A stretch of 21,026 nt of DNA, taken from the NCBI GenBank assembly GCA_964542055.1, contig CAZITB010000041.1, positions 1 to 21,026 of the forward strand, given 5' to 3'. The stretch comes from CAZITB01 sp964542055 (lineage in GTDB: Bacteria > Planctomycetota > Phycisphaerae > Sedimentisphaerales > CAMDDF01). The translations under genes were made by a program, and so were the position numbers. Position 1 is the first letter of the stretch, and the number at the start of each line of letters is the position of its first letter. Shown here piece after piece: positions 1-8,021 of the stretch. Below the pieces are notes generated by a model that saw only the letters and a program-made list of their open reading frames with translations, was not told where the DNA came from and searched no databases.

Positions 1-257
1 ATTCGCTCCGCTTCAACTCCACATTCTTTTAAGCCATCAACCTGATCTTTCATCAGGGAAATAAGCGGTGATACCACAATGGCAAGACCCTGCATTGTCA
101 CAGCAGGAGCCTGAAAGCACAGGGATTTTCCGCCTCCGGTAGGAAGAACCACCACCGAATCAACGCCGCTGTTGATACTTTCCATCGCTTGTCTTTGAAG
201 CGGCAGAAAGCTATCAAATCCCCAATATTGGGCCAATGCTTTTTCGATTTTTTTCAT
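1..257 (-). CDS. recQ: RecQ-type ATP-dependent DNA helicase, N-terminal fragment (cut by window edge)
   Basis: The first 85 codons of a superfamily 2 DNA helicase are present; the rest lies left of the window. Reading from the ATG at 257-255, the protein begins MKKIEKALAQYWGFDSFLP, then has LQRQAMESI (the RecQ-type Q-motif, F/Y-R-x-x-Q-x-x-A-I), the Walker A loop VLPTGGGKSLCFQ at about residues 38-50 and VVSPLISLMKDQVDGL (motif Ia) near 62-77. This order is diagnostic of RecQ, which unwinds DNA 3'-5' in recombination and fork repair. No Shine-Dalgarno sequence precedes the ATG; a possible extended -10 element (268-276) would give an almost leaderless mRNA. Family assignment is secure; whether it is a full RecQ or a short RecQ-like paralogue cannot be seen. 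Confidence 0.9.
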   Translation of the reverse strand, partial: MKKIEKALAQYWGFDSFLPLQRQAMESINSGVDSVVVLPTGGGKSLCFQAPAVTMQGLAIVVSPLISLMKDQVDGLKECGVEAER

Positions 258-267
258 AGCTGTTGTA

Positions 268-276
268 TCTTACCAT
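268..276 (-). promoter_or_regulatory. Possible extended -10 promoter for recQ
   Basis: On the minus strand the sequence reads TGGTAAGAT, an extended -10 (TGn-TAAGAT). No convincing -35 hexamer lies upstream. Transcription would begin about 4-8 bases before the recQ ATG, so the message would be nearly leaderless, which fits the lack of an SD sequence. Confidence 0.3.
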
Positions 277-363
277 AAAATAGCTGTTTTTGCCACAGAA
301 AAGGCGTATTTTCACTTCCAATGCTTTCTCAGGTGCAGCTTTTCTCGTATAATTCTGCTGCAC

Positions 364-570
364 ATGAATTCTGAAATCAAAAATAACCAGATTACTCTTA
401 AATGGGATCATCGGGTCGAGAAATGGCGATGCAATGCTATTCATTACAATTCTGTTAAACAGGAGTTGGCTCATAGGGAAAATTTCAGTGATATCAAACC
501 TGTAACAGTTACCACTTATGATAGTGCTTATGTTTCACATAGTAAATATACAAATAGGCACAAATCATGA
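364..570 (+). CDS. Doubtful small open frame, 68 aa, unknown
   Basis: An ATG-initiated frame of 68 codons begins 10 bases after a TATAAT hexamer (348-353), so it could be read from a leaderless transcript; there is no SD sequence. The product would be polar, rich in Asn, Lys, His and Ser, with no signal peptide, no membrane segment and no motif I recognise. It ends 106 bases before copA. It may be chance: the frame is short, AT-rich and has no recognisable relatives from memory. Listed because it is the only plus-strand frame in the gap and has a possible promoter in the right place. Confidence 0.2.
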   Translation: MNSEIKNNQITLKWDHRVEKWRCNAIHYNSVKQELAHRENFSDIKPVTVTTYDSAYVSHSKYTNRHKS

Positions 571-676
571 ATGTCTGTGAGCAATTTCTGGGCTGCTTTT
601 AAGGAATATTCTTATATAAATTTAGTTTTCTGGTCCTAAAATTATATTTTTAAGGTATTTCAAAGGGAATTGTTTT

Positions 677-2509
677 ATGGTTAAAAAACATTTGCAAGAT
701 ATTGGCAAACCTATCAGCCGTCGCGCCTTTTTATTAAGTACCGCTTATGCAGCTGCTGCCGGTTCTATGTTGTCGGCTGGGGACGTCTGGGCCGCCGGCT
801 CTGAAATTCCACAGGCTGGTCAGTTTGGCAAACTCAATGCCACCGATGAAGGCGGAATAGACCTGTATATCGAAAAGAAAAAACTACTTGTCGGCGGCAA
901 GCCCGGGCATGCGATTACTGTAAACGGCTCTATTCCGGGTCCTGTAATTTATATGAAAGAGGGTAAAGAAGCACTAATCCGAGTTCATAATAAGATGGAC
1001 GAATCAACATCCATACACTGGCATGGGATTCTTTTGCCGTTCAATATGGATGGTGTGCCCGGTATAAGTTTTGCCGGAATAGCCGCTGGCGAGACTTTTA
1101 CTTATCGGTATCCTGTGCGGCAAAATGGAACCTACTGGTATCACAGCCACACCGGCCTGCAGGAACAGTTAGGCCATTACGGTCAGCTGATAATTGAGCC
1201 CGCCAGGCCTGATCCTATAAATTACGATGTTCAATATTCGATTGTCTTATCAGACTGGACCTTTGAAGATCCGCATGCAGTTTTACGGAAATTAAAAACA
1301 ATCGAAGGATACTACAATTTCCAACGTCCGACTTTGGCAAATATCGATGATCAGATGAAAGCAACCGGTATGTCGTTTAAAGAAGTGGTCAAAAAACGGC
1401 TCACCTGGGATCGAATGAGGATGGACCCAACCGACATTGCAGATGTAACTGGTGCTACCTATACATATTTAATGAACGGCAAAGCAGCCCATGAAAATCC
1501 CACCTTTATTGCTCATCGAGGCCAGCGTGTGCGACTTCGATTTGTCAACGCATCCGTATCGACCTTCTACGATGTTCGTATCCCCGGCTTACCTATGACG
1601 GTAGTCCAGGCTGACGGGCAAAATATTAAACCAGTCGAGACAGATGAGTTCCGAATAGGTGTTGCCGAGACCTATGACGTGATCGTGCAACTGCCCCAGG
1701 ACAGACCATATACACTCTTCGCTGAAACCATGGATCGAAGCGGTTTTGCCCGCGGCACCATTGCACCAGAAAAGGGTATGTCTGCTGAAGTACCACAACA
1801 ACGCCGCCGCCCCATGCTGACCATGGATGATATGGGTATGATGCATGGCGATATGAAAGGTATGCAAAATGATGGCTCACATCAAAACCAACAGATGAAT
1901 ATGAATTCAGATAACGATGGCCGCGAACTGCCAACTGAGAATCTACTGGATCGCATCAAGCATGGTCCTGATCAGCATGGACCCCAAAGCATTACAATGG
2001 CTCAAAGTGCTTATCGTCGCCTGGATTATCCCGGTCTTGGATTGGGTGATGACGGATGGAGAGTCCTACGCTACGGTCAGCTTCGGGCACTTGACAGACC
2101 GCCGAATCGACGGCCTCCAACGCGTCAGTTCGATTTACATCTAACAGGTAATATGCACAAATTCGTCTGGGGTTTTGACGGCAAGAAATGGTCTGAATCT
2201 GATCTGATTCGATTTCAGTATGGAGAGAGACTGAGAATAAATATGATCAACGACACGATGATGAGCCATCCGATCCATCTCCATGGTATGTGGATGGATC
2301 TTTATGCCGGTGGTAACCTGGATACCAATCCGCGTAAGCATACTGTAATTGTTCAGCCTGCCGAGCTTCTTACCGTCGATATCACCGCTGACGCTCCCGG
2401 GCAATGGGCTTTTCATTGTCATTTTTTATATCACATGGAAGCTGGTATGTTCCGTACCGTAGCAGTAGTTCGTTCACTGGAAGGAGGTCCAATTCGTGCT
2501 GATGTGTAA
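677..2509 (+). CDS. copA: Copper-resistance multicopper oxidase, CopA family
   Basis: A 610-residue exported multicopper oxidase, the usual CopA length. The N-terminus carries a twin-arginine signal (SRRAFLL, residues 14-20) ending near VWAAG (38-41), so the folded, copper-loaded enzyme is sent to the periplasm. Copper ligands are all in place: HWHG at 114-117 and WYHSH at 154-158 (T2/T3 centre), HPIHLHG at 531-537, and HCHFLYHMEAGM at 580-591, giving type 1 ligands H531, C581, H586 and M591. A Met/His-rich loop at about 380-411 (MDDMGMMHGDMKGM and following) is typical of CopA and binds Cu(I). The family detoxifies Cu(I), probably by oxidation and sequestration. The stop codon lies inside the start of copB, so the two are translated together. 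SD-like AAAGGGA precedes the ATG. No regulator gene is next to it. Confidence 0.95.
   Translation: MVKKHLQDIGKPISRRAFLLSTAYAAAAGSMLSAGDVWAAGSEIPQAGQFGKLNATDEGGIDLYIEKKKLLVGGKPGHAITVNGSIPGPVIYMKEGKEALIRVHNKMDESTSIHWHGILLPFNMDGVPGISFAGIAAGETFTYRYPVRQNGTYWYHSHTGLQEQLGHYGQLIIEPARPDPINYDVQYSIVLSDWTFEDPHAVLRKLKTIEGYYNFQRPTLANIDDQMKATGMSFKEVVKKRLTWDRMRMDPTDIADVTGATYTYLMNGKAAHENPTFIAHRGQRVRLRFVNASVSTFYDVRIPGLPMTVVQADGQNIKPVETDEFRIGVAETYDVIVQLPQDRPYTLFAETMDRSGFARGTIAPEKGMSAEVPQQRRRPMLTMDDMGMMHGDMKGMQNDGSHQNQQMNMNSDNDGRELPTENLLDRIKHGPDQHGPQSITMAQSAYRRLDYPGLGLGDDGWRVLRYGQLRALDRPPNRRPPTRQFDLHLTGNMHKFVWGFDGKKWSESDLIRFQYGERLRINMINDTMMSHPIHLHGMWMDLYAGGNLDTNPRKHTVIVQPAELLTVDITADAPGQWAFHCHFLYHMEAGMFRTVAVVRSLEGGPIRADV
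2481..2487 (+). promoter_or_regulatory. Ribosome binding site that decides the copB start
   Basis: AAGGAGG lies within the last codons of copA. It stands 8 bases before GTG 2496 but 14 bases before the ATG at 2502, so GTG 2496 is the better copB start. Confidence 0.6.
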
Positions 2510-3404
2510 ACAACTAAAAACAATACTAACATCATCATTAATCATAACAGTATCTATTTTTGCAGCGGATATGTCTCAATTGCCAACCACTGCCGAACGT
2601 CTTTCTCACCAGCAATCCGCCCAAAAACATAAGGGCAAATCGCCGCCTGAAATCGAAACGCCGGCTCTTCCCGAGAATATGACACTGGATGAGGTACTCG
2701 ATTATGCAGATGGCCCGCCGCCTGAATATTTTCCTGACCCGGTTCCGGATGACAAATTATATATGTTCACTTTTTTCGAGCAGTTGGAATATCGCATCTC
2801 CGACGACTCCACACGTGACCGGCTAGGCTGGGAGGCTCAGGGATGGATTGGCGGCGATATTAATAAGTTCTGGTGGAAAAATGAAGGAGAAGCCGTTTTC
2901 GAAAGTAAAGATGAGGGCGAAACGGAAACAGATCTTCTATATTCAAGATTGATAACTCCTTTCTGGAATTTCCAGATAGGTGTTCAATACGCCAACGAGT
3001 GGGTTTCTAGTCAATACGATGACCGCTGGTCAGGAGTTGTCGCACTGCAGGGACTGGCTCCCTATAAATTTGAGTTGGATAATTCGTTATATTTATCCGA
3101 AGACGGCGATGTGACCTATGCATTAGAAGCTGAATATAATATTTACGTCGCTCAGCGATTAATACTTCAGCCTCGCACAGAATTAGGCATTGCCGCTCAG
3201 GACATATCCAGCCGGGAACTGGGAGCCGGCCTTACGGACATAAAGCTGGACCTGAGACTCCGCTATGAGATAAAACGAGAGTTTGCGCCCTATATCGGTA
3301 TTAGATACCAGTCGCTGCTTGGCGAGACAAAGGATATCGCTGATTCTATGGGAAATGAAACAGAGCAATTGTACTTTTTAGCAGGATTAAGATTAGCCTT
3401 TTGA
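2496..3404 (+). CDS. copB: Outer-membrane copper-resistance protein, CopB family
   Basis: A 302-residue protein overlapping the end of copA by 14 bases. A Sec signal peptide (residues about 5-23, TILTSSLIITVSIFA) is followed by a low-complexity Pro-, Glu- and His-containing linker (to about 75) and then the CopB beta-barrel domain, which starts around PDDKLYMFTFFEQLEYR and includes WEAQGWIGGD and NKFWWKNEGE. The last residue is a C-terminal Phe (LRLAF), the usual signal for outer-membrane barrel assembly. CopB proteins sit in the outer membrane and sequester or extrude copper with periplasmic CopA. The linker is poor in Met-His copper motifs compared with proteobacterial CopB. The start is GTG 2496, chosen from the SD at 2481-2487. 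Confidence 0.9.
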   Translation: MLMCKQLKTILTSSLIITVSIFAADMSQLPTTAERLSHQQSAQKHKGKSPPEIETPALPENMTLDEVLDYADGPPPEYFPDPVPDDKLYMFTFFEQLEYRISDDSTRDRLGWEAQGWIGGDINKFWWKNEGEAVFESKDEGETETDLLYSRLITPFWNFQIGVQYANEWVSSQYDDRWSGVVALQGLAPYKFELDNSLYLSEDGDVTYALEAEYNIYVAQRLILQPRTELGIAAQDISSRELGAGLTDIKLDLRLRYEIKREFAPYIGIRYQSLLGETKDIADSMGNETEQLYFLAGLRLAF

Positions 3405-3477
3405 GTTTTAAAAATTAGATATCCATATCGCTATCAGAAGTCGATATTAGAAAATCTACCCTATCGTCATGCAAAGA

Positions 3478-3497
3478 TGCCCCGACAGCGCGGGGCA
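3478..3497. terminator. Hairpin between converging copB and DUF2254 genes
   Basis: TGCCCCG (3478-3484) pairs with CGGGGCA (3491-3497) around a six-base loop: a perfect 7-bp GC-rich stem midway between the two stop codons. On the minus strand it is followed by ATCTTTGC, on the plus strand by no T-run. It may act as a weak terminator for the minus-strand gene or be a dispersed palindrome. Confidence 0.4.
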
Positions 3498-3517
3498 GAC
3501 TTGATTGTTCAAAGTTT

Positions 3518-4822
3518 CTACCCTTCCATCGATTGCAGTAATTTTCTGACCTTTTCAAATTGCTCGGCCAGTTCCCTTTTATCTGACTCATTTCTGAAAT
3601 TCCTGCCGGTTTCCGATATCAGTATCGCATGTCGCAAGATTGCATCCTTCTGCTGCGGGTATCTTAATTTGTCCCCTACCTGATAAAGAACCTCGAGCAT
3701 GTCGATCATAACCGCCGGGTCGTCTCTGCCATAGGTTCTTATCTGCCCGAAAGCACTATCGCAAATTCCCTTAAAAGTCGGCCTGTTGATTATTAATCGC
3801 AGATTACCTGATTTATCGTATCTCCGCTTTTGCGGGAGAGTCCTGCCGGCAATTCTAACCAGAGCCGCCCCGAGCCGGTCCAGACAGTTCATTGCGGTAA
3901 ATGGATCATTTATCCCCGGCGAAAGCGCTCTGACAGCTATTTCGACCAACTGTGAAATCGCAAATTCCGGATCCTGTGTGCCCGTCCTTAATATGTCGAA
4001 ATAAAATTTGCGGCCTATGCGCTTTTGTGTTTTCAGGTCAACTTCTTGTGATATCTCAACAAGGGACTCACTATCTATAACGAAGTCGCCCGGTCTGAGA
4101 TGACATTTTATTACCACCTCTTTTTCTGTCGCTATCCGAAGCAGACCTTCATAATCGATGGCCTGAATATAATCACTGCAATCAGAAAAAACCTCCATAC
4201 TGCCATCCGGAAATTCCTGCTCTGTTTGGGGATTGGAGTTGTCCCCTGAATCCTGCGGATAAAATTCATCTATCCTGCTGACCAGGTCTTTAAAAACCGT
4301 ATCTATCACATGCGGTGCCTGAATCATCATCGAAACATGGTGAATAAAGTAGATAAGAACGCCCATGCTCAAAATTGTCAGTACCAACGCCGCAAAGGTC
4401 GAAAGTTTCGGCAGACGTTCAATCTGGGTAAATTTACCCGTCGAATAAAGGATTATAAGACAGAAGATAAACGTCGATACAAACACACCTATCACAAACT
4501 GAACGCCCCTGTCCCGCATAAAACTTTGGATCAATCTCGGCCCGAACTGATTGGCAGCCAGGGTCAGCGAAACGATTGTGATCGAAAAAACCACTCCGAA
4601 AACGGTTATTAACGAACCGACTATAGCTGACAACATCACTCTTACTGACTCCATATTGCTGGCGACTAAAAAACTGCCCAGACCGAAACCCTCGATTTCA
4701 TGGATCATATCAATCCATATCGTCAAAATAACGAAAAAGACCGATCCGACCGCCATCACCCCAGGCACAAACCAGAAGCTGCCGCTCAAAACATCCCAAA
4801 ATTTTTCCAAAAATGTCTTCAT
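3518..4822 (-). CDS. DUF2254 family inner-membrane protein
   Basis: A 434-residue protein with four predicted membrane helices in the first 170 residues (about 16-36, 61-91, 107-126 and 141-166), followed by a soluble C-terminal domain of about 260 residues. The conserved segments of DUF2254 are evident: SLTLAANQFGPRLIQSFMRD after the second helix, and SPGINDPFTAMNCLDRLGAA in the C-terminal domain. Function is unknown for the family; a channel or a membrane sensor has been suggested only by topology. It is a single gene on the minus strand, converging on copB and diverging from the symporter operon. The ATG has only a weak GGGA nearby. Family call is firm, role is open. Confidence 0.88.
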   Translation of the reverse strand: MKTFLEKFWDVLSGSFWFVPGVMAVGSVFFVILTIWIDMIHEIEGFGLGSFLVASNMESVRVMLSAIVGSLITVFGVVFSITIVSLTLAANQFGPRLIQSFMRDRGVQFVIGVFVSTFIFCLIILYSTGKFTQIERLPKLSTFAALVLTILSMGVLIYFIHHVSMMIQAPHVIDTVFKDLVSRIDEFYPQDSGDNSNPQTEQEFPDGSMEVFSDCSDYIQAIDYEGLLRIATEKEVVIKCHLRPGDFVIDSESLVEISQEVDLKTQKRIGRKFYFDILRTGTQDPEFAISQLVEIAVRALSPGINDPFTAMNCLDRLGAALVRIAGRTLPQKRRYDKSGNLRLIINRPTFKGICDSAFGQIRTYGRDDPAVMIDMLEVLYQVGDKLRYPQQKDAILRHAILISETGRNFRNESDKRELAEQFEKVRKLLQSMEG

Positions 4823-4930
4823 TTATCCCGGCCTGAACTTAAAATAACTGCCATTATTTCCAATTATCATGAAAATTTCAATTACAGCAATCAGTAATAT
4901 CCTAAAAGTTCGCAGAAATCAGATTAAAAG

Positions 4931-4960
4931 TTGACACCAACATGAAGTTTACACTATATT
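4931..4960 (+). promoter_or_regulatory. Sigma70-type promoter of the symporter operon
   Basis: A perfect TTGACA (4931-4936), an 18-base spacer and TATATT (4955-4960) lie 64 bases before the DUF485 gene. The predicted start near 4967 gives a leader of about 57 bases. Confidence 0.7.
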
Positions 4961-5023
4961 ACGGGCACACTTTTTGGATGAAGCACAGCACCGATTATTA
5001 CTATTATTATTTAGGATATGCTG

Positions 5024-5320
5024 ATGACCAATAAACCTTCAAACACCAGTTCTGATCGTGCACAGCAATACAAACAGCGGTTGGGTATTTTCATGTGTGC
5101 CCTTTACGCAATTGTCTATGCCGCTTTTGTTTTCATTTCAGTTTATGATGTCACACTTATGGACACTCTGATGCCTTTCGGCCTTAACCTCAGCATATTT
5201 TATGGGATTGGCCTGATCGTATTCGCTTTGGTACTTGCTGTATTTTACAGTAGATTCTGCTCAGTGGCGGAAAAAAGAGAAATGCGAGAAATTAAATCTG
5301 ATCAAAATCAACCAAGCTAA
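5024..5320 (+). CDS. yjcH: DUF485 family small membrane protein (symporter partner)
   Basis: A 98-residue protein with two membrane helices (about residues 25-45 and 57-83) and a charged C-terminal tail, the layout of DUF485/YjcH. YjcH is encoded directly before the acetate permease ActP in many bacteria, and that arrangement is seen here: the stop codon TAA is built into the Shine-Dalgarno sequence of the downstream symporter. I prefer ATG 5024 over ATG 5018 because AGGA (5013-5016) is 7 bases from the former and only 1 from the latter. Function is unknown; a role with the permease is inferred from gene order. Confidence 0.8.
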   Translation: MTNKPSNTSSDRAQQYKQRLGIFMCALYAIVYAAFVFISVYDVTLMDTLMPFGLNLSIFYGIGLIVFALVLAVFYSRFCSVAEKREMREIKSDQNQPS

Positions 5321-5334
5321 GGAGGTCTCTTAGT

Positions 5335-7473
5335 ATGACTGCTATCATTATCTTTACAGTTTTTGTCGCGTTTTTATTCGGGTTATCTTGGTATTTAGGA
5401 AAAAAGAGCCAGTCCGCTGATAACTTCTTTGTCGCTGGCGGTCAGATCCACTGGTTCATAAACGGCATTGCGTTGACAGGAGGATATCTTTCGGCAGCAT
5501 CATTTCTCGGTATCTGCGGGATGATCGCTTTTAAAGGTTTCGATGGGTATCTATATTCTATCGGGTTCCTTTCAGGATGGGTAGTTGCCCTTTTTGTGGT
5601 GGCAGAACCAATGAGACGTCTTGGAAAATATACTTTCGCTGATGCTTTGGGTGCAAGATTCCAGTCAAGAACCATTCACCTGGCCGCAGGAATAAGTACA
5701 TTGGTTGTCTGCATGTGTTACCTGGTACCGCAAATGGTCGGAGCAGGAGTATTGATAGAACCGCTGCTTGGCGTTTCCCATCATTGGGGAGTCATACTTG
5801 TCGGCGCTGTAGTGATCATTATCGTGGCAAGTGCCGGAATGTCATCAACAACCTATGTGCAGTTTATCAAAGCAGGGATGCTGATCACTTTCTCAGCTAT
5901 CCTCGTAGGGGCAGTCTGCTTTAGAGGACTGGAGACATCTCCTGATACGATAAACACAAAAGGAGAATCCATCAGCCATTACCGGTTCCAGAGTTTACCT
6001 GTCGATCTCGATAAAACATGGGACGAAAATCTCAAAGATACACCGTACAAATTTATTGACGCTGTAGCGGCTGAGGGATCCGATGATGGAAAATGGATAC
6101 TTCTCAGTGAAATGGCAGCCCTTGAAAATGATACTGGAGATGACACTTACCACCTGGTCAGCCGCGGACAAAGACTGCCGGTCTTAAGAGATCCTGATGG
6201 AGCCATTGCGGGATTACTTGGCGACATTAAATCAGGCGTTGCAGCCGACGGTCAGCAGATCACGATCAGGGATATTGAGGTAACATCTATCAACGGCAAG
6301 CCGCATGTTCAGTTGAATAGCTGGTGGAAGATGCAGCCGCTGGAAGACTCAACCGCAATATTGCTCGAGACTCAGGATGTGACCAAAAACATGCAAGGCG
6401 ACCTGCTGGTTAACGGACTGCCCGAATCAACCGGCGCTGCCCTTTTGCCAATGGGAAGGATCGCTAATTTTGGAACACGAACCGGCCACGACGGCAAACC
6501 CGGGCCTATGGGACCGTTAAAAATGCTCTCAGTATTTGCCGATCCGGGAACTGAACTGGAACTGCCCCGCAGTGAAGCTATTAAACACAATGACCGCGAT
6601 GTAACCTTGTATTATCATACTTTGGTCCCGGGAAATGAACTTATGAGGCCGGGAGGTCATTTCAATATCACCACCGGCGGTACATGGGCAAGGCTGGACT
6701 TCATCTCACTTATGATAGCACTGTTCTTTGGAACAGCGGCCCTTCCGCACGTCCTTATTCGTTATTACACAGTCAAGGATTCCACCGCAGCACGCAAATC
6801 TACCATCGTTGCCATTTCGGCGATCGGTTTGTTTTATATCCTGACCATGTTTCTGGGACTGGGAGCCATTGCAAACGGAGTCTTAAATCCTCAAACCGAT
6901 AACATGTCTGCCCCGCTTTTGGCCCTGAGTTTCGGCGGTGTTCTTTTTGCCATAATCACCGCACTGGCATTTGCTACCGTGCTTGGAACAGTATCGGGTT
7001 TAATCGTAGCCGCTTCGGGCGCAGTGGCCAATGACCTGCTGGATATGTATTTCAATCGGCAGATGACAGGAAAAACAAAGGTACTCTCTGCGAAGCTGAC
7101 CGCCGTTTCTGTAGGGGTCATTGCAGTGGTACTGGGAATACTCTTTAGGGGCGTAAATGTCGGATTCCTGGTCGGCTGGGCTTTCGCAGTGGCCGCTTCA
7201 GCTAACTTCCCAGCGATAATTATGGTACTGTTCTGGAAAAAGACGACGGCACAGGGAATCATTTCATCGATTTTCGTCGGCATTATCGCATCTCTTGGAA
7301 TCATACTTGCCGGGCCGGATATGTTCAAACTTTACGGCCTTGCCGAAACCAGCGCATGGATTCCTCTTGGCCAGCCGGCGATCTTTTCAATACCTTTAAG
7401 TTTTCTAACCCTTATTACAGTTTCTTTGCTAAAGCCCAATAAAACAGCCCAAAGTATGCCTATATCGCAGTAG
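5335..7473 (+). CDS. actP: ActP-like sodium:solute symporter (monocarboxylate/acetate type) with large soluble insert
   Basis: A 712-residue solute:sodium symporter; ActP proteins are usually about 550 residues. ActP-type segments are clear: NFFVAGGQIHWFINGIALTG, GYLSAASFLGICGMIAF and VAEPMRRLGKYTFADALGAR near the N-terminus; FFGTAALPHVLIRYYTVKDS in the second half; TVSGLIVAASGAVANDLL near residue 560. The extra length is one block, about residues 200-445, between a membrane helix ending near RGLE and the helix starting FISLMIALFFG; it is polar, without helices long enough to cross the membrane, and so probably forms an extracytoplasmic or cytoplasmic domain. The family imports acetate, pyruvate or similar acids with Na+. 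An SD (AAGGAGGT, 5319-5326) gives an unambiguous start. No acs gene is adjacent, so the substrate is uncertain. Confidence 0.85.
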   Translation: MTAIIIFTVFVAFLFGLSWYLGKKSQSADNFFVAGGQIHWFINGIALTGGYLSAASFLGICGMIAFKGFDGYLYSIGFLSGWVVALFVVAEPMRRLGKYTFADALGARFQSRTIHLAAGISTLVVCMCYLVPQMVGAGVLIEPLLGVSHHWGVILVGAVVIIIVASAGMSSTTYVQFIKAGMLITFSAILVGAVCFRGLETSPDTINTKGESISHYRFQSLPVDLDKTWDENLKDTPYKFIDAVAAEGSDDGKWILLSEMAALENDTGDDTYHLVSRGQRLPVLRDPDGAIAGLLGDIKSGVAADGQQITIRDIEVTSINGKPHVQLNSWWKMQPLEDSTAILLETQDVTKNMQGDLLVNGLPESTGAALLPMGRIANFGTRTGHDGKPGPMGPLKMLSVFADPGTELELPRSEAIKHNDRDVTLYYHTLVPGNELMRPGGHFNITTGGTWARLDFISLMIALFFGTAALPHVLIRYYTVKDSTAARKSTIVAISAIGLFYILTMFLGLGAIANGVLNPQTDNMSAPLLALSFGGVLFAIITALAFATVLGTVSGLIVAASGAVANDLLDMYFNRQMTGKTKVLSAKLTAVSVGVIAVVLGILFRGVNVGFLVGWAFAVAASANFPAIIMVLFWKKTTAQGIISSIFVGIIASLGIILAGPDMFKLYGLAETSAWIPLGQPAIFSIPLSFLTLITVSLLKPNKTAQSMPISQ

Positions 7474-7494
7474 CAATGGAATTGCGATATTTTA
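7462..7494 (+). terminator. Hairpin terminator after the symporter gene
   Basis: ATATCGCA (7462-7469) pairs with TGCGATAT (7483-7490), loop of 13 bases, followed by TTTT. An alternative shorter stem GCAAT/ATTGC uses the loop. The 5' arm includes the last codons of the gene. The T-run is short, so efficiency is uncertain. Confidence 0.5.
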
Positions 7495-7512
7495 ACAGTT
7501 TACAGCGATATA

Positions 7513-7866
7513 TTATCCATTTGGCTGAATATTGCCATCATCGATAATTGGAGCGACACAATAAATATATACCAATGGCTCATTGTTTGGATTTTCAATA
7601 TTATGAATAGTATTCGGTGGTATATAAATAACTTTTCCCACACCTACTTCCATCGCTTTTTTTTCGGGTCCTATTAAAGACCTTCCATTGCCGCTCAGAA
7701 AAACAAGAATTTCCTCATGAGAACCGGTCGAATGTTCTCCGCAGGACTGGCCCTGGTTTAAATATACCCTGCCCGACCGCATCCCGCATGTTTGTGGTTC
7801 TCCGTTTAAAAGCGGTTGATAATCATTATTATTTTGCAATTGAACAACAAACGGGTTTTGCGACAC
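7513..7866 (-). CDS. Small single-domain cupin protein
   Basis: A 117-residue cupin. Motif 1 is GEHSTGSHEEILVFLSGNG (about 43-61), giving possible metal ligands H45, H50 and E51/E52; motif 2 is IPPNTIHNIENPNNEPL (about 82-98) with H88. The spacing H-x4-H is a variant of the usual H-x-H. Such small cupins are metal-binding enzymes, sugar isomerases or ligand sensors; nothing here decides which. I start it at GTG 7866 because AGGAG lies 7 bases upstream; the open frame runs on upstream to 7977, but that part lies across the promoter and encodes a hydrophobic, Cys-rich stretch unlike a cupin. It converges on the symporter gene and is divergent from the dockerin-tailed gene. Confidence 0.78.
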   Translation of the reverse strand: MSQNPFVVQLQNNNDYQPLLNGEPQTCGMRSGRVYLNQGQSCGEHSTGSHEEILVFLSGNGRSLIGPEKKAMEVGVGKVIYIPPNTIHNIENPNNEPLVYIYCVAPIIDDGNIQPNG

Positions 7867-7905
7867 GACAAATCTCCTAAAACAAGCTTTATATTTAAAA
7901 ACTAC

Positions 7906-7934
7906 TTGACAGAGTAGCACGAAATTCATAATCT
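7906..7934 (+). promoter_or_regulatory. Sigma70-type promoter of the dockerin-tailed gene
   Basis: TTGACA (7906-7911), 17-base spacer, TAATCT (7929-7934). The predicted start is near 7941, leaving a leader of about 80 bases before ATG 8022. It overlaps, face to face, the promoter at 7950-7977. Confidence 0.7.
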
Positions 7935-7949
7935 TATGTATGTAACACG

Positions 7950-7977
7950 ATTTTATGGTTATTATGCGCAATGTCAA
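7950..7977 (-). promoter_or_regulatory. Sigma70-type promoter of the cupin gene
   Basis: On the minus strand TTGACA (7977-7972), 16-base spacer, TAAAAT (7955-7950). The predicted start is near 7943, leaving a leader of about 77 bases before GTG 7866. The leader crosses the oppositely oriented promoter at 7906-7934. Confidence 0.65.
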
Positions 7978-8021
7978 GCTGAAATATTACTTTAATATTA
8001 CTTTTTCTGGAGAAATGGCGT

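Larger units (their letters stand above)
258..676. other. Gene-poor gap between recQ and copA
   Basis: This 419-base stretch holds no gene I can support firmly. It contains a TATAAT hexamer on the plus strand at 348-353 with only a poor -35, a 68-codon open frame at 364-570 (listed separately), a short palindrome GTAAC-A-GTTAC at 502-512, and an AT-rich stretch at 607-660 just ahead of copA with a TATATT at 643-648 but no good -35. A copper-responsive CueR- or CopY-type operator is not recognisable. Confidence 0.4.

Noticed and set aside
3425..3447. ATATCG...CGATAT inverted repeat after copB, considered as its terminator
   Set aside because: Only 6 bp, AT-rich, no T-run; too weak.
6891..7328. 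145-codon minus-strand frame within the symporter gene
   Set aside because: Antisense shadow of conserved membrane helices; rich in Ala, Thr, Ile and Pro as expected for the complement.
7818..7830. GATAATCATTATT, similar to half of a Fur box
   Set aside because: It lies in the cupin coding sequence, where it encodes Asn-Asn-Asn-Asp-Tyr, and is about 90 bases upstream of the nearest promoter; probably chance.
7867..7977. Upstream extension of the cupin frame by 37 codons
   Set aside because: It crosses the cupin promoter and has no SD, while GTG 7866 has AGGAG at 7 bases.
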